From: Lasiosphaeris hirsuta
Taxonomy: Eukaryota > Ascomycota > Sordariomycetes > Sordariales > Lasiosphaeriaceae
Assembly: GCA_030549175.1 (NCBI GenBank)
Contig: JAUKUA010000006.1
Coordinates: 4,030,001-4,094,000 of the forward strand
Length of the DNA: 64,000 nucleotides
Direction of reading: 5' to 3'
The notes under the pieces were generated by a model. That model was not told where the DNA came from, searched no databases, and saw nothing but the letters and a program-made list of their open reading frames with translations. This document shows, piece by piece, positions 11,023 through 21,412 of the stretch; within the stretch, counting starts at the first letter, position 1, and each line of letters begins with the position of its first letter. Position numbers and translations under genes: made by a program.

Positions 11023-11931
11023 TTTGGGAACCTAGAATGTGAGCGAGTGAGGCTCTGGTGATACAGAGTACTCGGGATGAGTTGCGATGATGTCGCGTCA
11101 AGTTTCGTACTCCCCGGTCGAGGTGGGGCAGCCACCCGATGCAAGCCGCCTGTCCTGTCCCGCTTCCCCGCCAATTCCGCATTTCAATTTCCCACGTAGA
11201 GGAGCCGCTCGGTACAAGCCGTCTATAGGAGCGACAGCATTCTTTTTTGTTCTATGATGCCTCGCAGTATCGCGAAATATCGTGTCGGTTTGCTGGTTGC
11301 CTATATGCAACCGGGTCAAGCAGGCATTCTTTGGGATATATCATTGACATGATGAGCTTCCTTCAATCGGTCGGTCACAGGAAGTGAGCTCCCGATTGCG
11401 CTCTAACGGTGACCCCGCCCCCTTTTTGATGTAAACAGACTGCATCACACTGAATTGTGTTTTGACTGCGATGGAAAATGTTAGCCCCCAACACAATGCG
11501 TTTCATGGACAATGTCAGCATAGTTTGGCCTTATTCGGGGTCCCCGCAAGGTTCGTCTTTTCCCACCGTCACCCTTACCCGCAGGGTCCCTGCTCAAAGT
11601 GAGCCATTTGTGCCATTTGTGCCATTCTGCGGGCCTGCACCTGCACGTGAACAGCCTAGCCTGCGGTGCGGCTACCCGCAATGTGTTCCTGCCTTTTACT
11701 TGGTATTACGGTATTACCGCGTTTCCTGCTGACCACGCACCTTCTGGGAAATTTACACCGAATTTTAGGTTATTCGGGTTTCGGAAAACTGCGCACTCGA
11801 TCAGTCCGCTTAGCGTTTGACTCGAGCGGCAACCGGGAAACTTAGCACAGACACAAGCATTTGACAAGCTTCGAAACCAAACCCACTATGTAACATCACC
11901 AGGCAAGACGGGACATCCTCGGCAGGAGGCA
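11023..11931. other. Intergenic
   Basis: This holds the fumarylacetoacetase promoter side and the 3' flank of the RNase H-like gene. Composition is mixed, and no coding segment or repeat is recognised. Confidence 0.55.
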
Positions 11932-12792
11932 TCACGGCGCAGTCCCATAAAGCCTCGTGAACTTCTCGACCTGCACCGTCGTCGCCGCACTCCTCGCCGC
12001 CGCTTTGGCCTCGTCAACCCACACCGACTCCTTCTCATCCGCCCTCCTCACCAGCCAGAACGACACCTCACACTCCCTTTCCCGCAACTGATCAATGCAC
12101 TCCTGCAGCTCCTCCCACAGATCGCGATTGAGATAGCGCCCCGCCCCGCGGGGCTTGCGCCACTGCCGCCCGACCCACCGCGGCAGCCACTCGGTCGCAC
12201 CGAGCGCAATGTACTCGAGGTCAGTCAAGACCACGACGCGACGCCAGCCCTCGGCGCCCCACGCGCGGAACTGCAGCGCCGCGATGGCGGCCCGCAGCTT
12301 GGCGCGATTCGACGAGTTGTCGATCTCGGCGCCGCAGGGGCCCCGCCGCTCGAGCCGGAAGGCGACGTTGCCCGAGGCGCTGCCGAGCTCCCCGCTCTGG
12401 TCGGTGGCTTTGGCAAAGGGGAAGGTGACGGGCGGCACCACCGGGCGGGCGTCGCCGCCGAGATGGAGCGACGACGACGCGCCTTTGAACACGAAGGAGC
12501 ACCCGGCCTTGGGCCCCTCGTTCTTGACGGCGTGCCGCCCGTTGTTGATGCACGACCCCTCGATGACGAGGAGGATCTCGCGGCTGTCGAAGCGGTTGAC
12601 GAAGCGCAGGTAGGGCGGGCCCTCGGCTGGGAAGATGGTATGGACCGGGAAGTGGTCTTCGGGGGAGAGGTTGCCGTCCTGCGGCGTGAAGACGGTTGCG
12701 GGCTGGAGCGGACGCACGCGGGAGGGCCCTGCGACGCCAATCTGGGAGGTCGGGACGGAGCCGGAGCGGAACTCGGAGCCCGGCTTTGCCAT
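11932..12792 (-). CDS. RNase H-fold protein, probably catalytically altered
   Basis: The frame is open upstream to beyond 13002, but the codon there is GTG; the first ATG of the intact frame is 12792 (MAKPGSEFRSGS), giving 286 aa. The core has RNase H type-1 landmarks: ILLVIEGSCINNGR (usual DGS/DGA first Asp replaced by Glu), RAKLRAAIAAL (the expected Glu of RAELRA is Lys), and VVVLTDLEYIALGATEWLPRW (Asp retained, TDSEY changed to TDLEY). NRDLWEEL and a late Asp (WVDEAKAAAR) follow. Fungal genomes carry many such RNase H-like ORFs. Replacement of two of the four carboxylates suggests loss or change of nuclease activity; that is inference. The N-terminus is made of degenerate repeats described separately. 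Confidence 0.65.
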   Translation of the reverse strand: MAKPGSEFRSGSVPTSQIGVAGPSRVRPLQPATVFTPQDGNLSPEDHFPVHTIFPAEGPPYLRFVNRFDSREILLVIEGSCINNGRHAVKNEGPKAGCSFVFKGASSSLHLGGDARPVVPPVTFPFAKATDQSGELGSASGNVAFRLERRGPCGAEIDNSSNRAKLRAAIAALQFRAWGAEGWRRVVVLTDLEYIALGATEWLPRWVGRQWRKPRGAGRYLNRDLWEELQECIDQLRERECEVSFWLVRRADEKESVWVDEAKAAARSAATTVQVEKFTRLYGTAP

Positions 12793-13221
12793 GGCGGCCA
12801 CGCCGGTTTTCGGGGACCGGCTGGGGCTCGAGTGAGCTTCCAAGTCCCGCTTCTTCGTGGGGAGCTCGCCGATATGCGAAGGCGAGCCGGAGTGGAGCTC
12901 GAAATGCGGCTTCGTAATGCGCGGCTTTGTCACAGCGACCACCCCGGCTTTCGGTGCACGGCTGGGGTTTGAGGGGGACTCGAGGTCCCGCTTCGTAGAC
13001 ACCGCACCGAGGTGCGAGGATGCGCTGGAGCCTGAATGGAAAACCCCGGCTTCGTCGTACGCGGCTTCGCTATCGCGACCACACCAACTTCGGAGAACCG
13101 GCCGGAGCCTGAGTGTGACTCGAAGCCTTTTGAGTCAAAGGCCCGCTTCTTCGTGGGGGGCCGCGCCGCGGCGCGAGGACGAGCCGGAGCCTGAATGGAA
13201 CTCAAAGCCCGGCTTTGTCAT
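12793..13221 (-). repeat. Degenerate coding repeats upstream of the RNase H-like ORF
   Basis: About three to four copies of a unit of roughly 40-47 codons precede the RNase H core: TKKRAFDSKGFESHSGSG..., STKRDLESPSNPSRAPKAG, and TKKRDLEAHSSPSRSPKTG, each followed by G-V-(V/A)-A-x-x-KP(R)..KP.F.(F/L)HSGS. The earliest copy begins at an ATG (13221, MTKPGFEFHSGSG) in the same frame as the RNase H core, but a run of C near 13157 shifts the frame and a TGA follows; a second shift at GGGGTTTT near 13048 restores it. The copies show a former longer N-terminus or an unfinished expansion. Confidence 0.6.
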
Positions 13222-13941
13222 AAGGACGAGGCCCTCGACTCCGGTCGCAAATGGCCAACGGCAAACGACTCCCGTGTCAGGGGCCCAACAGCAAGAAACT
13301 TACACTGCTTCGTAGGAGCATGGTGACGATGGTGACAATTGATGGGGAAAACGCAGAAGCAAAGAATCTCGCCAGCGGCCAAGATCCGTTGCTCGGCAAT
13401 TGAACAGAGCCAGGATCTGGCACTCGGGGCCGAGGAGCCCGACAACCCGGTGGCGTGCCCCCACGTAGGCGTCGCAGGGGCACGACGATTTGCGCCAGGG
13501 GTAACCTAGGCGCTCAAGCTAATCCTGCAGGAACATTCACGATCCAGGGGCTTGGGACGCCCCTCTGGCATGGGATTCGCGAAGTTGTGGTCTGGACGAC
13601 GTCCGTCGCCAAAGGTAATGTTTGTGCTTTCCCGTCTGCATTTCGCTCCAGATCCGGGCATCCTCTCAGATGGCCTCGGTCAAAGCTACTGAGGTCTGCA
13701 TGCGGGAATGGTCGAACTTGGAATGGATGTATGAATATGTGCTTGAACGTCAGCATGAGCCAGAGATGCAAACCTTGAGTCGCCGACATACATAAACACT
13801 AATAAGGAGAATTGACTTTCTCTGCACCCGAGTCCCCGGAAGAGCTTGACAACGTTTCCGTTATTCTTTGCTCATACTTATTTGCTCGGTCTTTCGCCAA
13901 CCACTGGCCTACCCCTTTTCGTCTCGTTCAGCTTTTTTAAA
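13222..13941. other. Divergent intergenic region
   Basis: This lies between the RNase H-like locus (-) and the disordered protein gene (+). The last 100 bases carry CT-rich leader-like sequence before the ATG at 13942. No gene is recognised. Confidence 0.55.
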
Positions 13942-15387
13942 ATGCCGATCCTAAAATCTCGCCCATCCATTTTGAAAAACATCATCCGCTCAAGATCGAA
14001 ATCCCCCTCTCGGAAAGTCCGAAAACGGCAGTCTGGGCCATCATCACATGCCATCGAGCTAGACATGATCGGTGAAGCTAGCGTGCAGTTTTTCGAAAAA
14101 GCTGGGGACTGGTTCAAGAACCCGTACCGAAGGCGGACGTCATCAACCTCGGCGAGCCGGCTTCGAACCCCAACCCCGTACCCCAGGCGCGAGATGAGAT
14201 ACGCCGAAGACGAAGAGGAAGAGGAAGAGCGGTCTCTTCCGCCGCTGCCGAGCTTTTTGGGCAACTATGCAACCTTTGAAGACAACGGACGAGTGCTAGT
14301 CACCCGGGCGAGGAGCCTACGGCTGGAAGACGATGAAAAACCCGGGGAGATGCTGCCGATGCCGACCTCGATGCTGTTCCCGACCTGCCACAACCCCAAA
14401 GGCAAGGGGAAGGCCGCCCAGCCTAACCCGGCAGGGGACGATGGCGACGCCGCCTCGTACAACGACGCGGCGTCGGTGTCGGCATCGACCTCGACCTCGA
14501 GCTGGGACCACGCGAGCGCCATGGCGGATTTCGAAAACGACAACCCGGTCCGGCTGCAATGCTCGGACAGGAGGACCGTCACCATCGTGCCGCCGAGTCC
14601 CGAGGTAGCCGAGCCGTGCGTCGCCCACATCGAGCATCCGAACGGGAGCGTCCTGTATCACACCCCTGTGCGGGGAAGTAGTCATAGTGCCATCTCGGCG
14701 TCGCCGAGCTCGAGCTCCAACGACGCCGAGTGGGTGACGCCACCGCAGACGCGCGACCCCGACCCCGACACCGGCGAGACCGGGAGCGTGATCTATGACG
14801 ACGGCAATCTGGTCAACGCGCTGCTGATAATCAACGCGCCCACCCAACAACCCTTATTAGCCCAAGCGACCGCCTCCACCCCCCCAGCCAGCTCCCCTCG
14901 GCAAAACATCACCACACACCTCCAACTCGACCACCCCGACCCGACAGCGCCCCCCCACCACCTGAACAACACCACCCCCCCCTACCACACCCCTCCCTCA
15001 GGGCAGCGACCCCCCTCCCTCCGGCCCTCCCCACCCGCAACAACAAGCCACCACCCCTCTCCCGCTCCTCCCACTCCACTGGCCCAAACACCCCCGCCAC
15101 CCCCAGCCGAGCGCACGGGTCTGCGAGCACTCACAACACCGCCGCCGCCGGGGACGTCAAGCCGCAGCGTGTCGATGCCGGCGGGTGGGTCCGGGTCCGG
15201 GTCCGGGGCGGGCGCAGGGGCGTCGTCGGGGCTGGTGCGGGGCGGGGTCCGGGGGAGCAGCGCGCGCAAGCGGTCGGTGCGGGAGATGATTTCGGCCATG
15301 GAGACGCAGCGGCGGGAGGCGCACGCGCGGGCGGGTCGCGAGGTACCGGGAACGGTCAAGTGGAAGGGGAAGGGGATTGCGATGTGA
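13942..15387 (+). CDS. Disordered basic/proline-rich hypothetical protein
   Basis: The ATG at 13942 (MPILKSRPSILKNIIRSRSK) opens a 481-aa single-exon protein; an in-frame Met at 13846 precedes it within CT-rich leader. The N-terminus is basic (SRSKSPSRKVRKRQ), followed by an acidic run (AEDEEEEEERS), Ser/Asp-rich spacers, then His/Pro-rich (PPHHLNNTTPPYHTPP) and Gly/Ser (GGSGSGSGAGAGA) stretches. The C-terminus is basic and possibly helical (KRSVREMISAMETQRREAHA). Strong GC3 bias throughout supports coding. No known domain is visible; it is probably intrinsically disordered. Confidence 0.65.
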   Translation: MPILKSRPSILKNIIRSRSKSPSRKVRKRQSGPSSHAIELDMIGEASVQFFEKAGDWFKNPYRRRTSSTSASRLRTPTPYPRREMRYAEDEEEEEERSLPPLPSFLGNYATFEDNGRVLVTRARSLRLEDDEKPGEMLPMPTSMLFPTCHNPKGKGKAAQPNPAGDDGDAASYNDAASVSASTSTSSWDHASAMADFENDNPVRLQCSDRRTVTIVPPSPEVAEPCVAHIEHPNGSVLYHTPVRGSSHSAISASPSSSSNDAEWVTPPQTRDPDPDTGETGSVIYDDGNLVNALLIINAPTQQPLLAQATASTPPASSPRQNITTHLQLDHPDPTAPPHHLNNTTPPYHTPPSGQRPPSLRPSPPATTSHHPSPAPPTPLAQTPPPPPAERTGLRALTTPPPPGTSSRSVSMPAGGSGSGSGAGAGASSGLVRGGVRGSSARKRSVREMISAMETQRREAHARAGREVPGTVKWKGKGIAM

Positions 15388-15726
15388 TATGGATGGGAGA
15401 CAATACTGGGGGGGAAGGGGGGGGGGGGGGGGAGGGGGACTGTGGTTGTGCCGTTTGGGGTCGGGGGTTGGGCAGGGCTGGTCAACTTGGGGTGGTACTT
15501 ATCTTGAAAAGACAAAGCGCCATGTATACGTATTACTTCTTGGTATTGATAAGCCCAACGCCATGCTGATATGCAATGCTCCCTTAATCAACAAATGAAA
15601 ACCAAACATGTGAGATTCCCTGGCTCCTCCTGTACGCCGTCCCAAAACCTGGTATCTTGTCCCATAACTCCTTGGCAGACTTTTGTACACGATAAAACAA
15701 CATCATCATCCAACCATTATGACGGA
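15388..15726. other. Short convergent intergenic region with G16 tract
   Basis: This is the 3' flank shared by two convergent genes, with G runs at 15408-15414 and 15417-15432. Nothing else is seen. Confidence 0.6.
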
Positions 15727-18060
15727 TCAGCTGCTGCTGCCCTTGATCTTGACACTCAGCCGTATTCCGAATGTGCTGTACCTCTTCTTCAGTCTCTTCA
15801 GCTCGGTGGCCTTGCTGGTAGGCTTGTGCGTCCTGACACACCACGCCGGCCACAGGGCATCCGCCTCGGCGTCATCCCACTTGTGCACCAAGTAGACAAT
15901 CTTCTTCAGACGCGGCATCTTGGCGACAAAAGGCGCCAGGTTGAATAGCCCGTCCGCCACGGCCTCTTGCATATCCGACAGCTTCTTCACCCATGTCAGC
16001 TTGTCCTCGCCAGCACGATCCACGGCCAAGCCCTTGACAGCCCTCGGAAGCATGTTCTTGGCATCAGCATACTCGCCGTACCAATCAATGAGCGTCAGCG
16101 TCTCCAGCGTCGGCGGCAGCGATGCCACCAGCTCCTCCAGTCCGTCCTCCTTCCCGAAAAGAGCCGAGTAACTCGCCCAGTCATCCCCGTTCGCGGGCAC
16201 CATCGGATAGAACCCGACCGAACTCCCAAACATCCTCGGCCACTCCTTCAACCCCCCAAACAGACCTTCCATCGTAACCGTCAGCTCCCGCAGCTTGACC
16301 AGCCGGCCCAGCCCCAGGCCCACCCGGCCCTCAAAGCCATACACGTGCGACGTCTCGAGCGCGTTCATCCGCAGCGGCAGGTGCAGCTCCTCCAAGTGCG
16401 CCAGGAAGGGGCTCTTCTTGGCCAGCACGCTGTCCAGCCTCGACTCCCGCCGATACCAATCGCACTTTGTGCGCGGCGACGACGGGACGTGCAGCGTCAG
16501 CGCCTCGACATTGTGCATGCAGAGCATGTTCTCGATGCGGCGGCGGCCGCTGATGGCGTACTCGTAGCCAAAGGCGTCGTCGATGGGCAGGGCGAGGCGC
16601 TTGGCGCGGATCGAGAGGCGGGGGGACCAGTCGGTCGGGAGGAGGGCGAGGGTGCGGGTGAGCAGCCGGGTTTGCTCGGGGGAGATGGGCGGGCGGGATG
16701 CCGGGTCGGCGCAGTAGGTGGTCGCGCCGATGGTGGCGAGGTGGTCGTGCAGGTCGGTGAGATCAGGCACGTGGACTGCGAGCGCGTCGAGGCAGGACCG
16801 TAGCGTGAGATGGTCCGGGTCGGAGAGGTGGGGGATGGTGGAGAAGGGGGACTTGACGAACTTGGCGAGAGCTTCGGGAGAAAGGCCGGACTGGGCAAGG
16901 ATCTTGGCGTAGGTGACGGCGTCGGCGTGGGGGACGATGTCGAGATGGATAAAGTTCTCGTTGGCGGCGGGCTCGCGGGCCGGGCGTATGAGCTGCCTGG
17001 TCGCGCTGTTGGTCATGCCGAGCAGGCGGTCGCCGCCGATGGCTAGCGGATCGTAGCTCTTGAAGTCCCTGCTTTGGCCGAACTCTATGGTTACGTCGCG
17101 CAGGCAGGGGGGCGGCCAACAGGGGCCATTGGCGAGCTGCTCGCCCGAGGGCAGCCAGGTGATGAGGTCGCGGGGAACGCAGCTGTCGCGTCCGTCAAAG
17201 GGCGAGCCTTCGTGCAGAAACCAGCTCCAGACGGGCGAGCAGCGGACATTGTGGCGGCCTGGGGCCGGGAGGAGGAAGCTTAGGGACTCGAGCCTGTTGC
17301 CAAAGCAGAGCAGGGTGAAAAAGACAACGTATACGAACCTCGGAGTGTCCAGGGTGGTGACGGGGCCGTGGCAGAACCAGTCCGAGAGCCGCTTGTACGG
17401 GTGGTCTGGGGCGAGGTTGGGATCCGGGACCAGGCCGCCGAGGTGGAGGCAGGAGAGATGTCTCCACGCGGCCGACATCTCGAGCGTGGTCTCGTGGTTG
17501 CCCTCGATCAAGGATGCCAGGGCAATGGCGCTGGTGAAATGGCGCATCAGAGGGGCCATCCACGGGTTCTTGATCAGGTGCACCAGCAGCTGGCACATGC
17601 TCTTGGGGCGCGAGATGAAGACATTGCGGTATTTCAGGTCGTTTGCCAGGGCGTGCATGCGCTTGCTGGTCCTGCTGAAGTTGATGAGATCCTGGCGGCC
17701 GCAGATGAAGACCTCCCACTTTTCCGTCGTGCGATCCCACAGCGAGGTACCGGGCTGGATGGCAATGGGCTCCGGGGCGACGTGCTCGAGGATTTGCAGC
17801 ACGATCTCGCTGGGAAGGAGCTCGAAAGGCGAGGGGAGGCGCAGCTTCTCGAGCCTGGTCGTCAGCTGCTCAAGCTTCGCTGTCAGCATCGACGTGTCGA
17901 AGTCGGTGTAGTCGGGCAGCGTGGGGCTCGTGTTGCTGCTGTGGCTGTGGCCGGATCCGATGTCAATGTCGATGTCGATATCGATGCAATCGTCGTCGAG
18001 TTTGGTGACTTTGGATGGGCTGTCGGGCCATTCCTCCGGGGCGGCTCGCTTTCCCATCAT
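15727..18060 (-). CDS. Large F-box protein
   Basis: The start is placed at ATG 18060 (MMGKRAAPEEWPDSP), giving 777 aa. The frame is open upstream to 18618 but that part has no coding bias. Residues ~10-40 hold a basic patch, an acidic IDIDIDIDI run and Ser/His-rich spacer. A coiled segment (TAKLEQLTTRLEKL) leads into an F-box (FELLPSEIVLQILEHVAPEP). The rest is Leu/Trp-rich with LRR-like strands (LEELHLPLRMNAL, LVKLRELTVTMEG, LETLTLIDWYGEY), typical of fungal F-box proteins with degenerate leucine-rich repeats. The likely role is substrate selection for an SCF ubiquitin ligase; the target is unknown. It is a single exon. Confidence 0.75.
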   Translation of the reverse strand: MMGKRAAPEEWPDSPSKVTKLDDDCIDIDIDIDIGSGHSHSSNTSPTLPDYTDFDTSMLTAKLEQLTTRLEKLRLPSPFELLPSEIVLQILEHVAPEPIAIQPGTSLWDRTTEKWEVFICGRQDLINFSRTSKRMHALANDLKYRNVFISRPKSMCQLLVHLIKNPWMAPLMRHFTSAIALASLIEGNHETTLEMSAAWRHLSCLHLGGLVPDPNLAPDHPYKRLSDWFCHGPVTTLDTPRFVYVVFFTLLCFGNRLESLSFLLPAPGRHNVRCSPVWSWFLHEGSPFDGRDSCVPRDLITWLPSGEQLANGPCWPPPCLRDVTIEFGQSRDFKSYDPLAIGGDRLLGMTNSATRQLIRPAREPAANENFIHLDIVPHADAVTYAKILAQSGLSPEALAKFVKSPFSTIPHLSDPDHLTLRSCLDALAVHVPDLTDLHDHLATIGATTYCADPASRPPISPEQTRLLTRTLALLPTDWSPRLSIRAKRLALPIDDAFGYEYAISGRRRIENMLCMHNVEALTLHVPSSPRTKCDWYRRESRLDSVLAKKSPFLAHLEELHLPLRMNALETSHVYGFEGRVGLGLGRLVKLRELTVTMEGLFGGLKEWPRMFGSSVGFYPMVPANGDDWASYSALFGKEDGLEELVASLPPTLETLTLIDWYGEYADAKNMLPRAVKGLAVDRAGEDKLTWVKKLSDMQEAVADGLFNLAPFVAKMPRLKKIVYLVHKWDDAEADALWPAWCVRTHKPTSKATELKRLKKRYSTFGIRLSVKIKGSSS

Positions 18061-20285
18061 TCGTGGGCACTCGCCACTGCGCAGGCCAATGCAAACGGAA
18101 TCGGTCGTGTTGTCGGCTACTTTATGGCATTGATTAGGTGTTATCTCTATAAGGGCGTGTGTGCAGCGCAGATATTTGGGCTTGGAGTTTTCGCCTAGGC
18201 AGGTTACTGTAGGAAGGTACGGTTTGAACTTTTTGGGTGCAGCATAGCCCCAAGCTCCTGCCCAGACCGAACCAGAGATGGCAACAAGGCAGGTAATATA
18301 AGACCCCATCCATGGGCGCGCCGTGGCCCCGTCACTGGCAGCTGGCAGCTGGGCTGTAAGTGTTGGGTTGGGTTGCTGCGTCACGCAGACAAAGCATGCG
18401 TTGCCAGCAAACAAGGTCGCCTGAAACGTGTAAACGCCCAGTCCCGCCGTCGTGGTTGGACCGAATCCATCGCCATGTTGACTGATGTGGTTGAATCCCA
18501 CGCCACAGAGATGGCGCACTAGGCTCAAAGCTAAATCGCTCAAATAACGTGGCACATTAAATTCCCAGCCAGTCACCACCCGTCTGCCGCTTTCTATTTG
18601 CGGAATTTGGCGAATCATGGCTTTTATTCGTGACCGCCTGAGGTCTTACCCTTCTCAAGATGCAGCAAGTGCAAACACTTGGGTGCTTTGTATACCTGTT
18701 TTGTCAAATCATCTATTGGAATGGGTTCAATCGGCTATCAACCGGCAACCCGCGGATATCACAGGTTTTGTGAGTTTCGAAGTCGGTTATTCCTGCTCCG
18801 CCTAAATGCCTTTGGCGTACAAACTAATACTAAATTGCCTTTCAAGTTCAAATAGTTGGTATTTTCAAATACTATATACCTCGGTGCGGTTGAAGAAGAC
18901 TTTCAATTCCCAATCAGAAACAAGCTCATCTTCTGGAGATTATACTTTGGGGTTTGAAGTTTGCTGGTCTTGTCTCGCTCAATGATGGCGACCACGCTGC
19001 TTGGTCACCACTCAACCGTGACGGCAAAGCCAGAAATATGGAATTTCGAGGGAGGAAAGAAAAATCATGTGGGGGCGTAGGGACTTGACCGAGGCGATAC
19101 GGCAGATATATATCCAGATCCCAATCACCGTCAGCAATCGTAAGCTTCAATACCGTCACCCTGCCCAGAGCTCTCAGACCTACGGTACCTTGGAAATGCC
19201 GTTTTTTGGGGGGGGATTCTTTTTTTTTTTCATGCTAAAAAGGCCTTGAAAATCTCCCTTTAGGCCTTGGAGGAGGAGAATCACGCGCTAACAAACAAAA
19301 CAGGGTTGGATTGCACAAGAGGATGGCCGGCAAACGAATCTACCTATGAAGAGGAGTGTCGTAGCTATCGGGCGAGATCTTGGCTACCTAGATAGTCAAG
19401 TATAGAACACACCACGTGAGTGCCTCAGTGAGACTCGACAGGAGAAAATTGCTTGACTATAAAGAAGACGGCTGATGAAGAAACGGGAAGAAACCTGGAA
19501 AGGGGGACAAAACTTGGAAAGGGAGTCGCAATGTCAGCGGCTAGAAGGGATCTTAGTTTTGGGTAGACATAATGAACCAAGGCCATAATACTTGGCCGTT
19601 TCCAAGAGGGTTGTTTCGGCAGTGGTGTTCAAGGTGGCGCGGAGGAGGTGGCGTGAGACGTCTCGAGTCCCAATCAGATATAACCGGGTACCAAACCGGG
19701 CACCAAGACGGATCGCATGTTGAGATCGCCAAGTTCAAGTTGACAATTCCGAGGCCAATGAGCAGATTCACACTCAAGGATAACAGGATTAAATTGTCTT
19801 TGAGACCCGGCGACAATCTCTCACCCGATCCTAGGCCACAACGTAAACTGACACTGCCGAGCTGTTCACGTATTGTTCGTGCCCACACTCAAGAGCCGAT
19901 GGCGAGCAGGAAGGCCGCCTACGAACCTGCGTGAGCAGTAGGAGACCATCTTTGTTTTGGTCTGCAATGCTCACCGGGATGCCAGAGAAAGAACAGTCTC
20001 CCGTGGTTACCTGGCCCGGCCTGGTATCCAGGCATGGTCCACACGTTCCGGGCAAATCGGTATAAGGCTGCTTACATCAGCTGCAGCGTTGGCTGGGAAT
20101 GCTAAGTCCGAGATCCCGGACTAGCACCGTCGCTACCTCCGGCTCAAAAGCCACTACATAAACAACACAAAGAAGCTCGACGAGCTGGTTCAATTTTCAA
20201 CATTTTCGACAGGGACTTCACCTTGCCGCCAAAAAAACCCCCCCCAAAAAAAACCCCCCCCAAAAAAAAACTATCAAGCTTGAAG
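18061..20285. other. Long divergent intergenic region
   Basis: About 2.2 kb separate the F-box gene from the dehydrogenase gene. The centre (18800-19560) is AT-richer and has no ORF with coding bias. Just upstream of the dehydrogenase is an alternating A7-9/C7-8 block (about 20229-20269). I see no gene, tRNA or transposon remnant. Confidence 0.5.
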
Positions 20286-21155
20286 ATGGCTTCTCTCGCC
20301 AAGACTGTCGTGGCCACGGGTGCCTCGTCCGGTTTGGTGACATCTCCCGGCGCACCCGAACCCTTCTGACAAATCTAACTCCAACGATGCAGGGATTCGA
20401 AGTCATCAAACAGCTCCTGAACCAGACGCAGCCCTACCAGCTGATCCTCGGCGCCCGCGACGTCGCCGCTACTCAGGCCGCCTATAGCAAGCTCGATTTC
20501 GACGGCGCCAAGCACAACCTCACCGTCCTCCCGCTCGAGCTCTCCTCGCTGCGGAGCACCAAGACCTTCGCCCAGCAAGCCCTCGCGAAGCTCGGCCCCA
20601 CCACCGTCGACTACCTCCTCCTCAACGCCGCCACCTCCACTACGGCCTCGCACCCCCCCAACCCCCACGGCTCCAAGTGGTCCGAGCCATACATCGTCAA
20701 CCATCTCTGTACTTCCCCACCCCCCCTTCCCCCCCCCTCCCCTTCCCACCTTCCCCTTGAAAGAAAAGTCCCCTAACCTCCAGCGCAGCGCAGCACCTCC
20801 TGCTGCACCACCTACACCCCTCGCTAACGGCGCCCACCGGCCGCGTCATCGTCGTCTCCTCGGGCGCGGTGCGCAACGTGGCGGACCCGTCGGTGCTCGA
20901 CTCCGACCTGCTGCGCCACGACGTCGGGGCACCCGATGCCCCGGACCGCCAAACCACCTACGCCCAGACCAAGTTCGTGCAGCTGCTCGGCGCGCACTGG
21001 TGGCGGCGCGCGCTCGCGGGCCGCGCCCTCGTCGTGGCCGTGAGCCCCGGGCTGATCCCGGGCACTGGGCTCGCGCGCGGCATGGGGTTTAGTGGTGTTG
21101 TGGGGCCGGATGCTAAGTCGGTGCCGGAAGGTATGTTTTTTTTTTTTTTTTTTTT

Positions 21156-21192
<37 letters not shown>

Positions 21193-21412
21193 GATCGGGA
21201 GGGTTGGGGCTAACGGGGTGTTAGGTGCCGCGAGTATTCTGAGGGCGTTCACGAGGGATGATTTCCCCGAGGATCCCGAGAGGATCTTCTTGACGAGCTG
21301 GGGCGAGTGGTGGGAGAAGGACGTGTACCAGGCGACGTTGAATCGCGCGCTTCAGGAGAAGTGGAATCCGAGTAAGGAGAGCATTGAGAGGGAGGAGGGG
21401 ATTGAGGGGTGA
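20286..21412 (+). CDS. Short-chain dehydrogenase/reductase
   Basis: Four exons give 298 aa: 20286-20336, 20393-20708, 20789-21130 and 21225-21412, with introns of 56, 80 and 94 nt. The joined protein has the NAD(P)-binding TGASSGLG motif split by intron 1, LLLNAA, the catalytic Ser in VIVVSSGAV, the TYAQTK active-site Tyr-x3-Lys, and SPGLIPGTGL after it. This is the classical SDR fold of about 300 aa and resembles fungal proteins annotated as protochlorophyllide reductase- or retinol dehydrogenase-like. The substrate is unknown. The C-terminus (SWGEWWEKDVYQ) matches that subgroup. Intron 3 contains a T21 run and a (GA)n microsatellite (21157-21188). Confidence 0.88.

Noticed and set aside
12793..13002. 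Start of the RNase H-like protein at 13002
   Set aside because: The codon there is GTG, not ATG; nuclear fungal genes normally initiate at ATG, so 12792 was used.
15967..16803. 278-codon plus-strand ORF inside the F-box gene
   Set aside because: Antisense shadow; Arg/His-rich composition typical of reversed GC-rich coding sequence.
18061..18618. N-terminal extension of the large F-box ORF to 18618
   Set aside because: The frame is open but has no third-position G/C bias and no conserved motif, and a good start (MMGKRAAPEE) lies at 18060.
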